Shown here: positions 1 through 8,180 of the stretch, in pieces
Numbering within the stretch: the first letter of the stretch is position 1
How the letters are laid out: each line of letters starts with the position of its first letter
Source of the DNA: Oscillospiraceae bacterium
Lineage (GTDB): Bacteria > Bacillota > Clostridia > Lachnospirales > Lachnospiraceae
Length of the DNA stretch: 64,000 nt
Direction: 5' to 3'
Assembly: GCA_021771715.1 (NCBI GenBank)
Contig: JAETOO010000006.1
Span: 1 to 64,000, forward strand
Notes under the pieces: generated by a model
The model's input: the letters and a program-made list of their open reading frames with translations, nothing else
Database searches by the model: none
What the model was told of the DNA's origin: nothing
Made by a program: the position numbers and the translations under genes

Positions 1-33
1 TCATCCTGAGCCAGGATCAAACTCTCTGATAAA
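1..33 (-). rRNA. 16S ribosomal RNA, 5' end only (partial)
   Basis: The first bases are the reverse complement of the universal bacterial 16S start (AGAGTTTGATCCTGGCTCAG), so a 16S gene begins near position 33 on the minus strand and runs off the left edge. The mature 5' end is estimated from the usual distance to this conserved primer site. Nothing else of the rRNA operon is in the window. Confidence 0.95.
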
Positions 34-202
34 GTGTTTGATTGGTCAAGATAACTACTTGGCTATCTATCCCTTTTACTGTTTTAAAGGTCAGTTCCTT
101 AAAAAATAAAACTTGTTAAGAATTTTTCAAGGTTGTTTCACTGTTCAGTTATCAAGGTTCTCTGTTGATCTCGGTCGTTTTCTTTACCGGAGCAACTCTG
201 AT
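34..202 (-). promoter_or_regulatory. rRNA operon leader with boxA-like site
   Basis: This transcribed leader lies between the nearest rRNA promoter and the 16S start. On the minus strand it contains TGACCTTTAAAACA (positions 93-80), which resembles the boxA antitermination signal of rRNA operons, and two AACCTTGA repeats within positions 124-160. No protein gene is supported here. The leader call follows from position and the boxA match; processing sites were not identified. Confidence 0.6.
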
Positions 203-231
203 ATAATATCACAGGCTTTTCGGTTTGTCAA
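203..231 (-). promoter_or_regulatory. rRNA promoter P2
   Basis: On the minus strand TTGACA is followed by a 17-base spacer and TATTAT. It is the promoter closest to the 16S gene, with an AT-rich upstream stretch. The match to the sigma-A consensus is near perfect. Confidence 0.88.
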
Positions 232-318
232 CAACTTTTTCAACTTTTTTTGTCGCCGCCTTGCGGTGACGGCTGCCCGGTCTCACTCATTTGAGGAATT
301 ACCTCAGCAGCGAGACAT

Positions 319-347
319 ATATTACCACCCGTTTTCCGTTTTGTCAA
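319..347 (-). promoter_or_regulatory. rRNA promoter P1
   Basis: On the minus strand TTGACA, a 17-base spacer and TAATAT form a second strong sigma-A promoter about 116 bp upstream of P2. Tandem promoters of this kind are typical of rRNA operons in Firmicutes. Confidence 0.87.
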
Positions 348-394
348 CCACCTTTTTTCATTTTTTTCAGATAATTGTGCGCAATTAGTTACAG

Positions 395-428
395 GAAGGG
401 CACCGCAAAGCAGTCAGCGGCACCCTTC
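395..428 (-). terminator. inverted repeat, possible terminator of the glycosidase gene
   Basis: Two 12-base arms (GAAGGGCACCGC and GCGGCACCCTTC) pair fully if two G-U wobbles are allowed. The hairpin lies 39 bp after the stop of the minus-strand glycosidase gene and just before the rRNA promoters. There is no U tract, so termination is plausible but not certain. Confidence 0.4.
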
Positions 429-466
429 TTCTGTCGCCACAGTCTTCTTAGCGCGCGGCGAACGCT

Positions 467-2059
467 CTACGCTTTCCGGATCCGGATCGCCATGTACTCT
501 TTTCCGGGCAGATCAATGCGGAATTTTCCCTTATACGTACCGCACTTTTTGACCGTCATCTCCCAGGTGTCGATGACCTCAGCCTCGTACTCTGTCGTGT
601 CATCGAAATAGAACTCGCGGAACGACGGCCGCATGAAGCTATAATAATATAGGAAGTAATCCTTCCGCGGCGCTATACCGTTCCCGACGGCACGGCAGGC
701 AACTACATCCCAGCCGCCGTCAAACGGCTCCACGCCGATGCCGGGCGTCTCCTCCATGATCTGCGCCAGGAATTTAATCCGCGCCGGCGATTCACCGTGC
801 AGCTCTCCGCCGTGCGACCACCAGAGAATCCCTTCCGGATGCAGGTACGTCTCACCGTGTCCCGGATAGCCTCCGCGGCAGAATGCCTCCCAGAACCGCC
901 GCGTCATCTCTTTTCCGCTGATATTGCCCCAGCCGTGCTGGATGTTTCCCTCGTACGCGATCTCGTCGAGAACCACCGGCTTGCGGTAGCGCTCGCGCCA
1001 CTCATTGACGAGTTCCGCCGATTTGTACAGGTCCGTGCGCTGCACACTGCAGTGTGTGACCCACGGGCGGCTGTAGTCATAGTAGGTCCGGCAGTTGTGG
1101 ATTGAGCGCAGGTGGCCATACGGATCCCGCTCGCAGATGATCCGCGCATACCGCTCCCAGTCCTCGAGCGTCTTGGCGCGGAACAGATCATACTCGTTCG
1201 CCAGCGACCACCAGACATTCCGGTACGCAGAAAAGCGCGCGAGCACATACTTCCAGTAGCGGTCGTCCGACTCTGCATCCATCATCGAGAAGCCCCAGCG
1301 GTCGTACGGATGCATCACGATCAGATCCGCCTCGATCCCGAGCGCCATCAGGTCACAGATCCGTTTCTCGATATGGCGGAAGTGCTCCGGGTTGAAGCGC
1401 GTGAAATCCCAGTCATTTCCCGGCGCGCAGCCATTGTACTCCATGAAATTTTCCTTCGTGATCTGTGAGCTGTCGCACGGCGTCCCCTCAAACGGGTAGG
1501 ACTGCGGCTCATTAAAATTGTAGTCGTAGTGCTTCGGGAAAACGCAGAAGCGGATCTTGTTGAACGCATTTTCCTTCAAGGTCTGCAGCGTCTTCTCCTG
1601 CAGCTCCTCGCTCTGCAGGTTCCAGACATAGCAGGTCGTGCCGAGCGAGCGGTACGGCGTGCCGTCCTCGTACGCAAAGTAGTAGGTATTCGCGACACGC
1701 ACCGGGCCGTGGTTGCCCTCCGATGGCGCTGTGGCGGTGAAGCTTCCGGCAAAGGTACAGATCTCGTCTGCCGTCTCATCTTTGGCCCGATCTGCACCAG
1801 CCGCCCCCACGCGGACAAGGCTTCCCTCAAACACGTACTCCCCCTCAAATGACGGCATAAAGCGAAGCTTGTACACTCCATCCCCATCGTAAAAGCCGTC
1901 TACGGTCTTTTTCTCATTTTTCCCGGTAAACGTGCCCCGCACTTCGATGTCTGTAAACGGATTGCCATCGGCAGGGCCGTTCACTGTAACTTCAAAAACG
2001 CACCATTTTTCTACTGTCTTCTCATAGGACACTGTCTCGTTCCATGTCATGCTGCTCAT
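467..2059 (-). CDS. apiosidase/DUF4038-like glycoside hydrolase (DUF5060-DUF4038-DUF5605 architecture)
   Basis: The protein of about 530 residues has an N-terminal beta-sandwich of DUF5060 type (residues ~1-85), a TIM-barrel of the DUF4038 / apiosidase-like family (~115-420) and a small C-terminal beta domain of DUF5605 type. Likely catalytic glutamates are in WWSLANEYD (about E289) and VVLDEIAYEG (about E366). There is no signal peptide, so it acts in the cytoplasm on imported oligosaccharides. I placed the start at the ATG at 2059 because AGGAGG sits 4 bases upstream; the in-frame ATG 27 bases earlier has no ribosome site. The substrate is not evident: the family contains apiosidases but is broad. 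The FucI-like isomerase and FGGY kinase genes nearby hint at a common pathway, which is inference. Confidence 0.78.
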   Translation of the reverse strand: MSSMTWNETVSYEKTVEKWCVFEVTVNGPADGNPFTDIEVRGTFTGKNEKKTVDGFYDGDGVYKLRFMPSFEGEYVFEGSLVRVGAAGADRAKDETADEICTFAGSFTATAPSEGNHGPVRVANTYYFAYEDGTPYRSLGTTCYVWNLQSEELQEKTLQTLKENAFNKIRFCVFPKHYDYNFNEPQSYPFEGTPCDSSQITKENFMEYNGCAPGNDWDFTRFNPEHFRHIEKRICDLMALGIEADLIVMHPYDRWGFSMMDAESDDRYWKYVLARFSAYRNVWWSLANEYDLFRAKTLEDWERYARIICERDPYGHLRSIHNCRTYYDYSRPWVTHCSVQRTDLYKSAELVNEWRERYRKPVVLDEIAYEGNIQHGWGNISGKEMTRRFWEAFCRGGYPGHGETYLHPEGILWWSHGGELHGESPARIKFLAQIMEETPGIGVEPFDGGWDVVACRAVGNGIAPRKDYFLYYYSFMRPSFREFYFDDTTEYEAEVIDTWEMTVKKCGTYKGKFRIDLPGKEYMAIRIRKA

Positions 2060-2178
2060 AGTTCCTCCTGTTCTCTTTTTTTCCATGTTATCATACTTTT
2101 TCCTGTTTGTCTTCTGCCCACATGGAGCTGTGCCACCTATAAATAGGAAATTTTATTCTTCTACTTTTCAATTTTTTG

Positions 2179-2207
2179 TTGACATTCAGTTTTATATTAT
2201 TTATAAT
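2179..2207 (+). promoter_or_regulatory. consensus promoter before the Rpn-type pseudogene
   Basis: TTGACA, a 17-base spacer and TATAAT give a perfect sigma-A promoter pointing right. The only downstream reading frame is the broken Rpn-type gene starting at 2355. Confidence 0.7.
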
Positions 2208-2354
2208 AATCAATATGTTGATAATCCATTTGTCTTTACAGAAAGCTGCTATTTTTGTCCTCTAAAACAGATATGAAAATGCGATTGCTTGCAGCACATA
2301 TTTTTGATATAGTTAAGGTAAGCAGTTTTCTGTCTTCTACAGAAAGGACCGCAC

Positions 2355-3016
2355 ATGCAGGCACCGACAGATAGCCGGCAGACGGCTATATCCGTCCCTT
2401 CCGCTTCCCAATACGAGGATGCCGCTATGAAAATGGTTTTGCAGTTTTTTGCCGACGAACTGCTTCCCTTTTTCGGCATCAAGGAAAGGGCCGTCCGAAT
2501 CGTTCCCACCGAACTGATTCATATGGAAATCCGGAAATTTTATCAGGATTTCAATTTGGAAATGGAGGATGGGTCCTGGGCGCATTTCGAATTTCAGAGC
2601 ACAAATGAGGGCCTGAAAGGGCTGAAACGCTTCCGCTCCTATGAGGCGCTCGCAAGCTATCAGCACAATGTCGCCATCAAGACCGGATCAAAACTGCTTA
2701 CGAAATCACACAAAATGCAGACTCCGTTTCTGCAGAGGATCTTAAAAAAATTGAGGCGGTGATTTACGCTATGGCAGAAAAATTTTTGGACTCCATCAGT
2801 ATGGAAGAAATCAAGGAGAACATGAAAATGACCAGAATGGGACAGATGCTTGTAAATGACGGATTTAAGGCTGGCATTGAAAAAGCAAAACTTGACAATG
2901 CGAAAAGCCTGATTGGCCTTTTAGATGAGCAGGTAATCGCTGAACGTATCGGATTATCGCTCGAGACCGTGCAAAAGTTGAAGACTCAGCTGGCCTCCGC
3001 AAATACGGATCAATAA
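2355..3016 (+). pseudogene. degraded Rpn/PD-(D/E)XK-type nuclease (transposase-like), internal deletion and frameshift
   Basis: The first part (frame of 2355, ends near 2700) reads like the N-terminus of Rpn-family recombination-promoting nucleases: an acidic nuclease core with EMEDGSWAHFEFQS and a FRSYEALASYQ segment. The second part is in another frame and reads AYEITQNADSVSAEDLKKIE before the annotated-looking start at 2759, then the usual C-terminus with LLDEQVIAERIGLSLETVQK. Intact family members are about 300 residues, so the middle is missing. The join without a stop in the second frame shows a deletion plus frameshift near 2695-2705. It is probably not functional, although a perfect promoter remains upstream. 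Confidence 0.72.
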
Positions 3017-3170
3017 TTGGGCCAGATGACTATCTTGCAAGATACACGTTCTCCACAGATCTGGGGGATTTGGCAAATCAAATCCCCCGGGTCTATTTGC
3101 AAGTTTGCAACGCCTCATCCGACTTTATCGTTATTCCGTCTTCCAATGCACAGTACCTTTTTCTACATTC

Positions 3171-3313
3171 TTGCTCCTCTGTACTATCGGTCCAGCCTTT
3201 TCTCTTCCTCTCTTGCTCTTCCGTACTACGATCCAGTGTTTTCTGCTGCTCTCTTGCTTCTCTGTGCTATCGAACCAGCATCATCTCCTGCTCCTCTGTA
3301 TCACCGAACCAGC
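3171..3313. repeat. degenerate 34-42-bp tandem repeat overlapping the 3' end of the kinase gene
   Basis: Four imperfect copies start near 3171, 3213, 3254 and 3288. Read on the minus strand each begins with CTGG followed by a variant of TTCGGTGA, which are the last codons and stop of the kinase gene, and continues with a purine-rich AGAGGAGCAAGAG segment. The array looks like repeated duplication of the gene's 3' end. Confidence 0.65.
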
Positions 3314-4776
3314 GTCCGCTCCACCGCCGCTTTCCATCCCGCATATTTTCGCGTGCGCAGCGCTTCTTCCATCTGCGGCTCATACTTTGTGCGCTTCAGT
3401 CGGCCAAAGATCTGCTCGTCCCAAAGGCCCAGCCGGATTCCCGCGGCATACGCCGGGCCGATCGCGGAGAGCTCCTCTGCGTCCGGGATCTGAATCACGG
3501 TATCTGCGATGTCGCTCTGGAACTGCATCAGGTAACCGTTTCTCGTCGGGCCGCCGTCGACGCGCAGCTCCGGGATCCGGATGCCGGAATCCTCGCTCAT
3601 GGCGCACAGGATATCTGTGATCTGGTAGGCGATACACTCCACAGCCGCGCGCACCACCTCCGCGCGCTTCGTCGTGCGCGTCATGCCCGTGATCGCTGCC
3701 GTCGCATGGCTGTCCCAGTACGGAGCGCCGAGCCCCGAGAAGGCCGGAACCAGATACAGCGCATCGTCCTGCACTGCCTGCCGTGCGAGCGCTTCCGTCT
3801 CCGCTGGCGACTGGATCAGTCCCAGATCATCCTTCAGCCAGGTGATCACTGCCCCCGTATAGTTCAGGTTGCCCTCCAGGACGTAGTTTACTTTGCCTCC
3901 CATGCGCCAAGCCAGAGAGGTCACGACGCCGTGCTCTGAGAGCACCGGCCGCTCTCCGATATTCATCATGATCGACGAGCCCGTCCCGTAGGTCGCCTTC
4001 GTCATGCCCTCCTGCAGACAGCCCTGCCCGAACAGCGCGCCGTGCGAATCGCCGAGCACTCCGTGAATCGGAACCGCGTGCGGCAGAAGCCCTTCAAAGT
4101 CCGTCTCCCCGAAGCACGCATCCGAGTCACAGACCTCCGCCATGTTCTTCGGGTCAATCCCGAAGAGCGCGCAGATCTCCTCATCCCACTTCAGCTCAAA
4201 AATGTTGAACAGCTGTGTGCGCGACGCATTCGAGTAGTCCGTTTTGTAGACTTTTCCACCGGTCAGCCGGAAAACGAGATAGCTGTCCACCGTCCCGTGA
4301 CAGATATCCCCACGGTCGGCTGCCTCCTTCGTTCCCTCGACATGCTCGAGAATCCACGCCAGCTTCGACGCAGGGAAATACGGGGAGATCGGGATACCTG
4401 TGCGGCGGCGAATCAGTTCCGCTGCCGTCTGGTCTCCCGCCACCCGCTCACAGATCTGTGCTGCACGGGCGCACTGCCAGACAATCGCGTGTCCGTACGG
4501 CTTCCCGGTCGTCCGGTTCCAAGCCAGCGTCGTCTCGCGCTGATTGCTGATGCCGACTCCGACAATCCGGCCGCGGTCGATTCCATCCGTCACCTCCGCG
4601 ACCGCCGCGAGCAGATTCCTGTAAATCTCCTCCGGATCGTGCGACACCCAGCCAAGCTCATTCACAAGCTGCCTGTGCGGACGGTCCGCACGCCGCACGA
4701 TCGCGCCCGACTCGTCAAAGAGCAGGGCCTTCGTCCCCTGCGTGCTCTGGTCAATACTGATCAAAAAGCGTTCCAT
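3301..4776 (-). CDS. FGGY-family carbohydrate kinase, glycerol-kinase-like
   Basis: The 491-residue protein aligns along its full length with GlpK: N-terminal ATPase motif SIDQSTQGTKALLF, NQRETT (R80, E81), IVWQC (W100), PYF (Y133), GD (D243) and the C-terminal LRVDGG. Two residues that contact glycerol in GlpK differ: the Gln after the catalytic Asp is Ser244 (GDSHGA instead of GDQQAA) and the Phe of GTGCF is Ser268 (GTGSS). I therefore expect an alditol or ketose substrate other than glycerol. It lies 57 bp after the FucI-like gene on the same strand, consistent with an isomerase-kinase pair. The ribosome site is weak. A true glycerol kinase is possible but less likely. Confidence 0.82.
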   Translation of the reverse strand: MERFLISIDQSTQGTKALLFDESGAIVRRADRPHRQLVNELGWVSHDPEEIYRNLLAAVAEVTDGIDRGRIVGVGISNQRETTLAWNRTTGKPYGHAIVWQCARAAQICERVAGDQTAAELIRRRTGIPISPYFPASKLAWILEHVEGTKEAADRGDICHGTVDSYLVFRLTGGKVYKTDYSNASRTQLFNIFELKWDEEICALFGIDPKNMAEVCDSDACFGETDFEGLLPHAVPIHGVLGDSHGALFGQGCLQEGMTKATYGTGSSIMMNIGERPVLSEHGVVTSLAWRMGGKVNYVLEGNLNYTGAVITWLKDDLGLIQSPAETEALARQAVQDDALYLVPAFSGLGAPYWDSHATAAITGMTRTTKRAEVVRAAVECIAYQITDILCAMSEDSGIRIPELRVDGGPTRNGYLMQFQSDIADTVIQIPDAEELSAIGPAYAAGIRLGLWDEQIFGRLKRTKYEPQMEEALRTRKYAGWKAAVERTLVR

Positions 4777-4833
4777 ACCTTGTCTTACCTTTCCTGTCTA
4801 TTCGCTCCACCTTCAAGGAGACAGAGGAGAATT

Positions 4834-6237
4834 TCATTCCCCTCTCAGATACGCCCGAACCTCTTCCTCGATCGGGTCATACAGATCCGGCTTCACACCG
4901 ATGTATTTGCATGCCTCGTACAGCACCGGCACGACATCCTTGTGAATGCCGACGCAGTGATGGATGTACGGTCCCTCGACGACCTTCGCCTCGAGGCGCT
5001 TGATATTTTCGACCTCCACCCACAGGTAGGTGCCCATGCCCTTCGGGCCGTCCACACCCTTCGCGCGGCCAAGAAGCAGCGAATACTCCCCGTGGTCTCC
5101 GTCGAAGCGCGCCAAGGTCACTTCACCGTGCTTTGCCTCCGCCGTGATGCTGCCCGGATGGTCAAACGCCAGCGGGTACGTCAGCTTCGGCGTCTCCTTC
5201 GCCACAGAGATCGGCCAAGGGCCGCAGTGCTGCAGCAGCTCCCCGTTCGGGATATCCGGATGGCGGATCGTCCAGTCCGCGAAGAAGCTCCTCGTCCCGT
5301 CGAGGTCAGCCGCCTCCACCATCAGAGCCGTGATCGCCCCGTGGATGTCTGTCTCACAGACCACCGGAATCCCCTCCTCGTTCAGCAACGAGTTTGCCGC
5401 GCACGGCATGATGCCGATCTCACTCTGCAGCTGGTTCCAGCACTGGATCGCAGCCGCCTGACAGCCGTACTTCTCAATCAGGTGCTTCATCGCCACCTTC
5501 AAAGCCGCGACATTCTCCAGCTCGTTGTCCTTCACCTGAATCTCCATATTCGCACGGCAGTACGCGATCACCTCGTCCACCTCGGTGCGCTCCGCCTTCG
5601 CCCGCTTCATCTCATCCGTCAGCTCCGGCAGCGGGATCGGCGCCAGCTGCACGTTGAACTTCTCCAGCAGCTCTCCCTCATTGCACATCGTCGACCAGAA
5701 GTCAAACGGTCTCGGGGCAATCTGAAGAATCCGAATATTCTTAAACGTCTTTACCACGTTGCACACTGCCATAAAATCGCGCAGACCGCGTTCGAACACC
5801 GGATCGTTCAGGCGGCAGTTTGTCAAATACGTGAACGGCACATTGAACCTGCGCAGCACCTTGCCCGTCGCGAACAGACCGCACTGCGTGTCGCGCAGAC
5901 GCACACCGTTCTCATCTGGCCGCTCATCCAGCGGCCCCCACAGCAGCACCGGCACCTTCAGATCCTGCGCGAGCCGCGCGCACTCGTACTCCGTGCCGAA
6001 GTTGCAGTGCGGGAGGAAGAGGCCGTCGATCTTCTCCGCCTTGAACTTCTCCGCAATCCGGATCCGGTCTGCGTCATTGTAGAGCAGCCCCTCCTCATTG
6101 ATGTCCGTGATATCCACGAAATCCACCCCGAGCTCTCTCAGCCGATCCGCCGTCAGGCCGCGGTACTTGATCGCGTCCGGCGCGCTGAAAATGCTTCTTC
6201 TCGTCGGCGCGTAGCCGAGCTTTATCCTTGTCTTCAT
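4834..6237 (-). CDS. L-fucose/L-arabinose isomerase family protein
   Basis: The protein of 467 residues belongs to the FucI/AraA-like fold: an N-terminal Rossmann-like region with LPHCNFGTEYE and VPVLLWGP, the family segment CETDIHGAIT in the centre and a C-terminal barrel with PYIHHCVGIHKD, which supplies the histidines typical of the metal site. The family interconverts aldoses and ketoses, or has related roles in sugar metabolism. The start at 6237 has AGGAGG 8 bases upstream; the longer frame start has no such site. A separate promoter (TTGAGA/TATACT) precedes it, and the FGGY kinase follows. The actual sugar is unknown. Confidence 0.8.
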   Translation of the reverse strand: MKTRIKLGYAPTRRSIFSAPDAIKYRGLTADRLRELGVDFVDITDINEEGLLYNDADRIRIAEKFKAEKIDGLFLPHCNFGTEYECARLAQDLKVPVLLWGPLDERPDENGVRLRDTQCGLFATGKVLRRFNVPFTYLTNCRLNDPVFERGLRDFMAVCNVVKTFKNIRILQIAPRPFDFWSTMCNEGELLEKFNVQLAPIPLPELTDEMKRAKAERTEVDEVIAYCRANMEIQVKDNELENVAALKVAMKHLIEKYGCQAAAIQCWNQLQSEIGIMPCAANSLLNEEGIPVVCETDIHGAITALMVEAADLDGTRSFFADWTIRHPDIPNGELLQHCGPWPISVAKETPKLTYPLAFDHPGSITAEAKHGEVTLARFDGDHGEYSLLLGRAKGVDGPKGMGTYLWVEVENIKRLEAKVVEGPYIHHCVGIHKDVVPVLYEACKYIGVKPDLYDPIEEEVRAYLRGE

Positions 6238-6277
6238 AATAAAGTCCTCCTTATCGCTTGCACAGCCCATTTTCTCT

Positions 6278-6306
6278 AGTATATCGTTCCTTTTACTTTA
6301 TCTCAA
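6278..6306 (-). promoter_or_regulatory. promoter of the isomerase-kinase unit
   Basis: On the minus strand TTGAGA, 17 bases, TATACT lie 40 bp upstream of the isomerase start. It suggests the isomerase and kinase can be transcribed apart from the transporter genes. Confidence 0.6.
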
Positions 6307-6323
6307 TCTTTTGTAAAGTGATA

Positions 6324-6345
6324 ATCGCTTTATTATGACTTTATT
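6324..6345. promoter_or_regulatory. 22-bp candidate operator shared with the LacI promoter region
   Basis: A 22-bp AT-rich sequence beginning ATCGCTTTATTAT matches 21 of 22 bases with the sequence at 12476-12497. It sits just upstream of the -35 box of the isomerase promoter and forms the right half of an imperfect palindrome at 6315-6342 (AAAGTGATAAT / ATTATGACTTT). It is a likely binding site for one of the two nearby LacI regulators. Confidence 0.5.
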
Positions 6346-6369
6346 TTCATTTATTTTGTAAAAAACGAT

Positions 6370-7218
6370 TCAGCCCTTTACCGCTCCCGCCATCAGACCA
6401 TTCTGGAAACTGCTCTGGAACATCACATATACGATTATGATCGGCACGATGGATATCATCATGCCTGCCGCCAGCAGCTGATAGTCCGTGGTGTGAGCCG
6501 ACTGGAACGCGTACAGCGCATACGGCACCGGGTATTTGTCCTGGCTGAAAATGTACATCATCGGCGCAAGCAGATTATTCCACGACCCCATCGCCGTAAT
6601 CACGACCAGAGACGTCCATGCCGGGAACGTGTTCGGAAGCACAACGCGGACAAGCACCTGTATCTCCGAGCACCCGTCCAGTCTTGCCGACTCAATGATG
6701 GAGTCCGGAATCCCGATAAAGAACGAGCGCATCATCATAATCGCAAACCCCTCGCCGGTTCCGATCATCAAAAGTCCGATGCCCGAAAGAGAATTCAGCA
6801 GCCCCATCGATTTCAGTGTAAAATACAGCGGCAGCATAATCGACTGAAACGGAATCATCATTCCGATCAGCAGGATATAGTAAATCGCATTTTTCCCGGG
6901 ATACCGGAATTTTGCAAAGGAATATCCGGCGAGCGTTGCCACCACAAGCGTGCCGACCACGGTCAGCACCATCATGTAGAGGCTGTTCAGCATATAGCGG
7001 CTGAACTGTCCCATCTCCCATGCCTCGATGTAGTTGCCGACGATATTCCAGTCCTTGGGCCATGTGAACGGGCCGCGCACAGCGTCCTTCGCCGTCCGGA
7101 AAGAGGTCAGCAGGATCGTTGCAAACGGAATTAACGTATAGACCAGCGCAAGAATCAAAACCAGGTAAATCAGGATTCTTGTGATCAGCCTGTTTGTTTT
7201 CTGACTTCTCATTTTCAT
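6370..7218 (-). CDS. carbohydrate ABC transporter permease, MalG-type
   Basis: This 282-residue membrane protein has six predicted hydrophobic segments and the cytoplasmic EAA loop ESARLDGCSEIQVLVRVVLP that docks on the transporter ATPase, and it ends in the family-typical GLMAGAVKG. The start at 7218 was chosen because AGGAGG lies 9 bases upstream; this places it one base after the stop codon of the MalF-type permease, so the two are translationally coupled. It works with that permease and the binding protein at 8181-9482. No ATPase gene is in the locus, so a shared MsmX-type ATPase is inferred. Confidence 0.9.
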   Translation of the reverse strand: MKMRSQKTNRLITRILIYLVLILALVYTLIPFATILLTSFRTAKDAVRGPFTWPKDWNIVGNYIEAWEMGQFSRYMLNSLYMMVLTVVGTLVVATLAGYSFAKFRYPGKNAIYYILLIGMMIPFQSIMLPLYFTLKSMGLLNSLSGIGLLMIGTGEGFAIMMMRSFFIGIPDSIIESARLDGCSEIQVLVRVVLPNTFPAWTSLVVITAMGSWNNLLAPMMYIFSQDKYPVPYALYAFQSAHTTDYQLLAAGMMISIVPIIIVYVMFQSSFQNGLMAGAVKG

Positions 7219-7219
7219 C

Positions 7220-8107
7220 CTACAATTCCTCCTTTCCAAGCGTTGCATTGTAAATCACAGTGAATGCCACCATAAAAATTCCGAGCACAATGGCCGCCGC
7301 GGATCCATAGCCAAACCGGTTGAACGTAAATGCCTGCTTATAGATATAGTACGTCATAATCTGCGTGGCATCATTTGGCCCTCCGCTCGTCATCACGAGC
7401 ACCAGATCATACACCTTGAAGCAGTCGATGACCGTGTACACCAGCACCATGTTGATGACCGGGCGGATCTGCGGCAGCGTCACCCGGTGGAACGTCTGCC
7501 AGTTATTTGCCCCGTCCAGCTTCGCCGCCTCCTCCAGCTCCATGTTCGTGCCCATAAACGCGGCAATAAAAATGACCATACAGAAGCCGAAATACGTCCA
7601 GCCTCCGGTGATCGTAATGCCGAGCATCGCAGTCTTCACATTGCCGGTAATTGCAAATCCTCCGCCGTCTCCGCCGAAGAGATTAATGATCAGCCGCAGC
7701 AGTCCGTTTCTCGGATCATACATCCATTTCCACACGGCTCCGTACACGACCGCAGAAATGATTCTGGGAAAAAAATACACGGAGCGAAACAGCGTCCGCC
7801 CTTTGATATACGGCCTTGAGAGAATGTAGGCCAGCGCCAGACCCGGAAGCACGCCAAACGCCAGAATCCCGATCGTGTAAAAAATATTGTTGACAAATGC
7901 CTTCCAGAACACCGGATCTGTGAATAACTCTCTGTAATTTCCCAAACCGACAAACGCAGCCTTCGTCACCCCGTCCCAGTCCAGCATACTGTAATGGATC
8001 GCCTGCACCAGACTGTAGCCAAAGAAAACTGCAAAAAACAGCACCGCAGGAATCAGCAGCACATATCCCATAATAATCTGATTTCTGTACAAAGATTTCT
8101 TTCTCAT
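7220..8107 (-). CDS. carbohydrate ABC transporter permease, MalF-type
   Basis: The 295-residue protein has six predicted membrane segments and the EAA loop EEAAKLDGANNWQTFHRVTLP. It begins with a basic N-terminus (MRKKSLYRNQ) and a GGGG-type ribosome site 8 bases upstream. It follows the binding protein gene by 73 bp and overlaps the operon of its partner permease almost end to end. It forms half of the membrane channel for an unidentified sugar or oligosaccharide. Confidence 0.9.
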   Translation of the reverse strand: MRKKSLYRNQIIMGYVLLIPAVLFFAVFFGYSLVQAIHYSMLDWDGVTKAAFVGLGNYRELFTDPVFWKAFVNNIFYTIGILAFGVLPGLALAYILSRPYIKGRTLFRSVYFFPRIISAVVYGAVWKWMYDPRNGLLRLIINLFGGDGGGFAITGNVKTAMLGITITGGWTYFGFCMVIFIAAFMGTNMELEEAAKLDGANNWQTFHRVTLPQIRPVINMVLVYTVIDCFKVYDLVLVMTSGGPNDATQIMTYYIYKQAFTFNRFGYGSAAAIVLGIFMVAFTVIYNATLGKEEL

Positions 8108-8180
8108 TTTTCAAACCCCTTTGCCCAGTCAAAGCGCAAATGCCGACATGGAATTCCATGCCGGCATTTCACTCCACTGA

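Noticed and set aside
3301-4776. Calling the kinase glpK
   Set aside because: Two glycerol-contacting residues are replaced and no glpF or glpD is adjacent, so the specific name is not justified.
4042-6279. 745-codon plus-strand frame opposite the isomerase and kinase genes
   Set aside because: It is antisense to two well-supported genes, is Arg/His-rich as expected for the opposite strand of GC-rich coding DNA, and has no ribosome site or recognisable domain.
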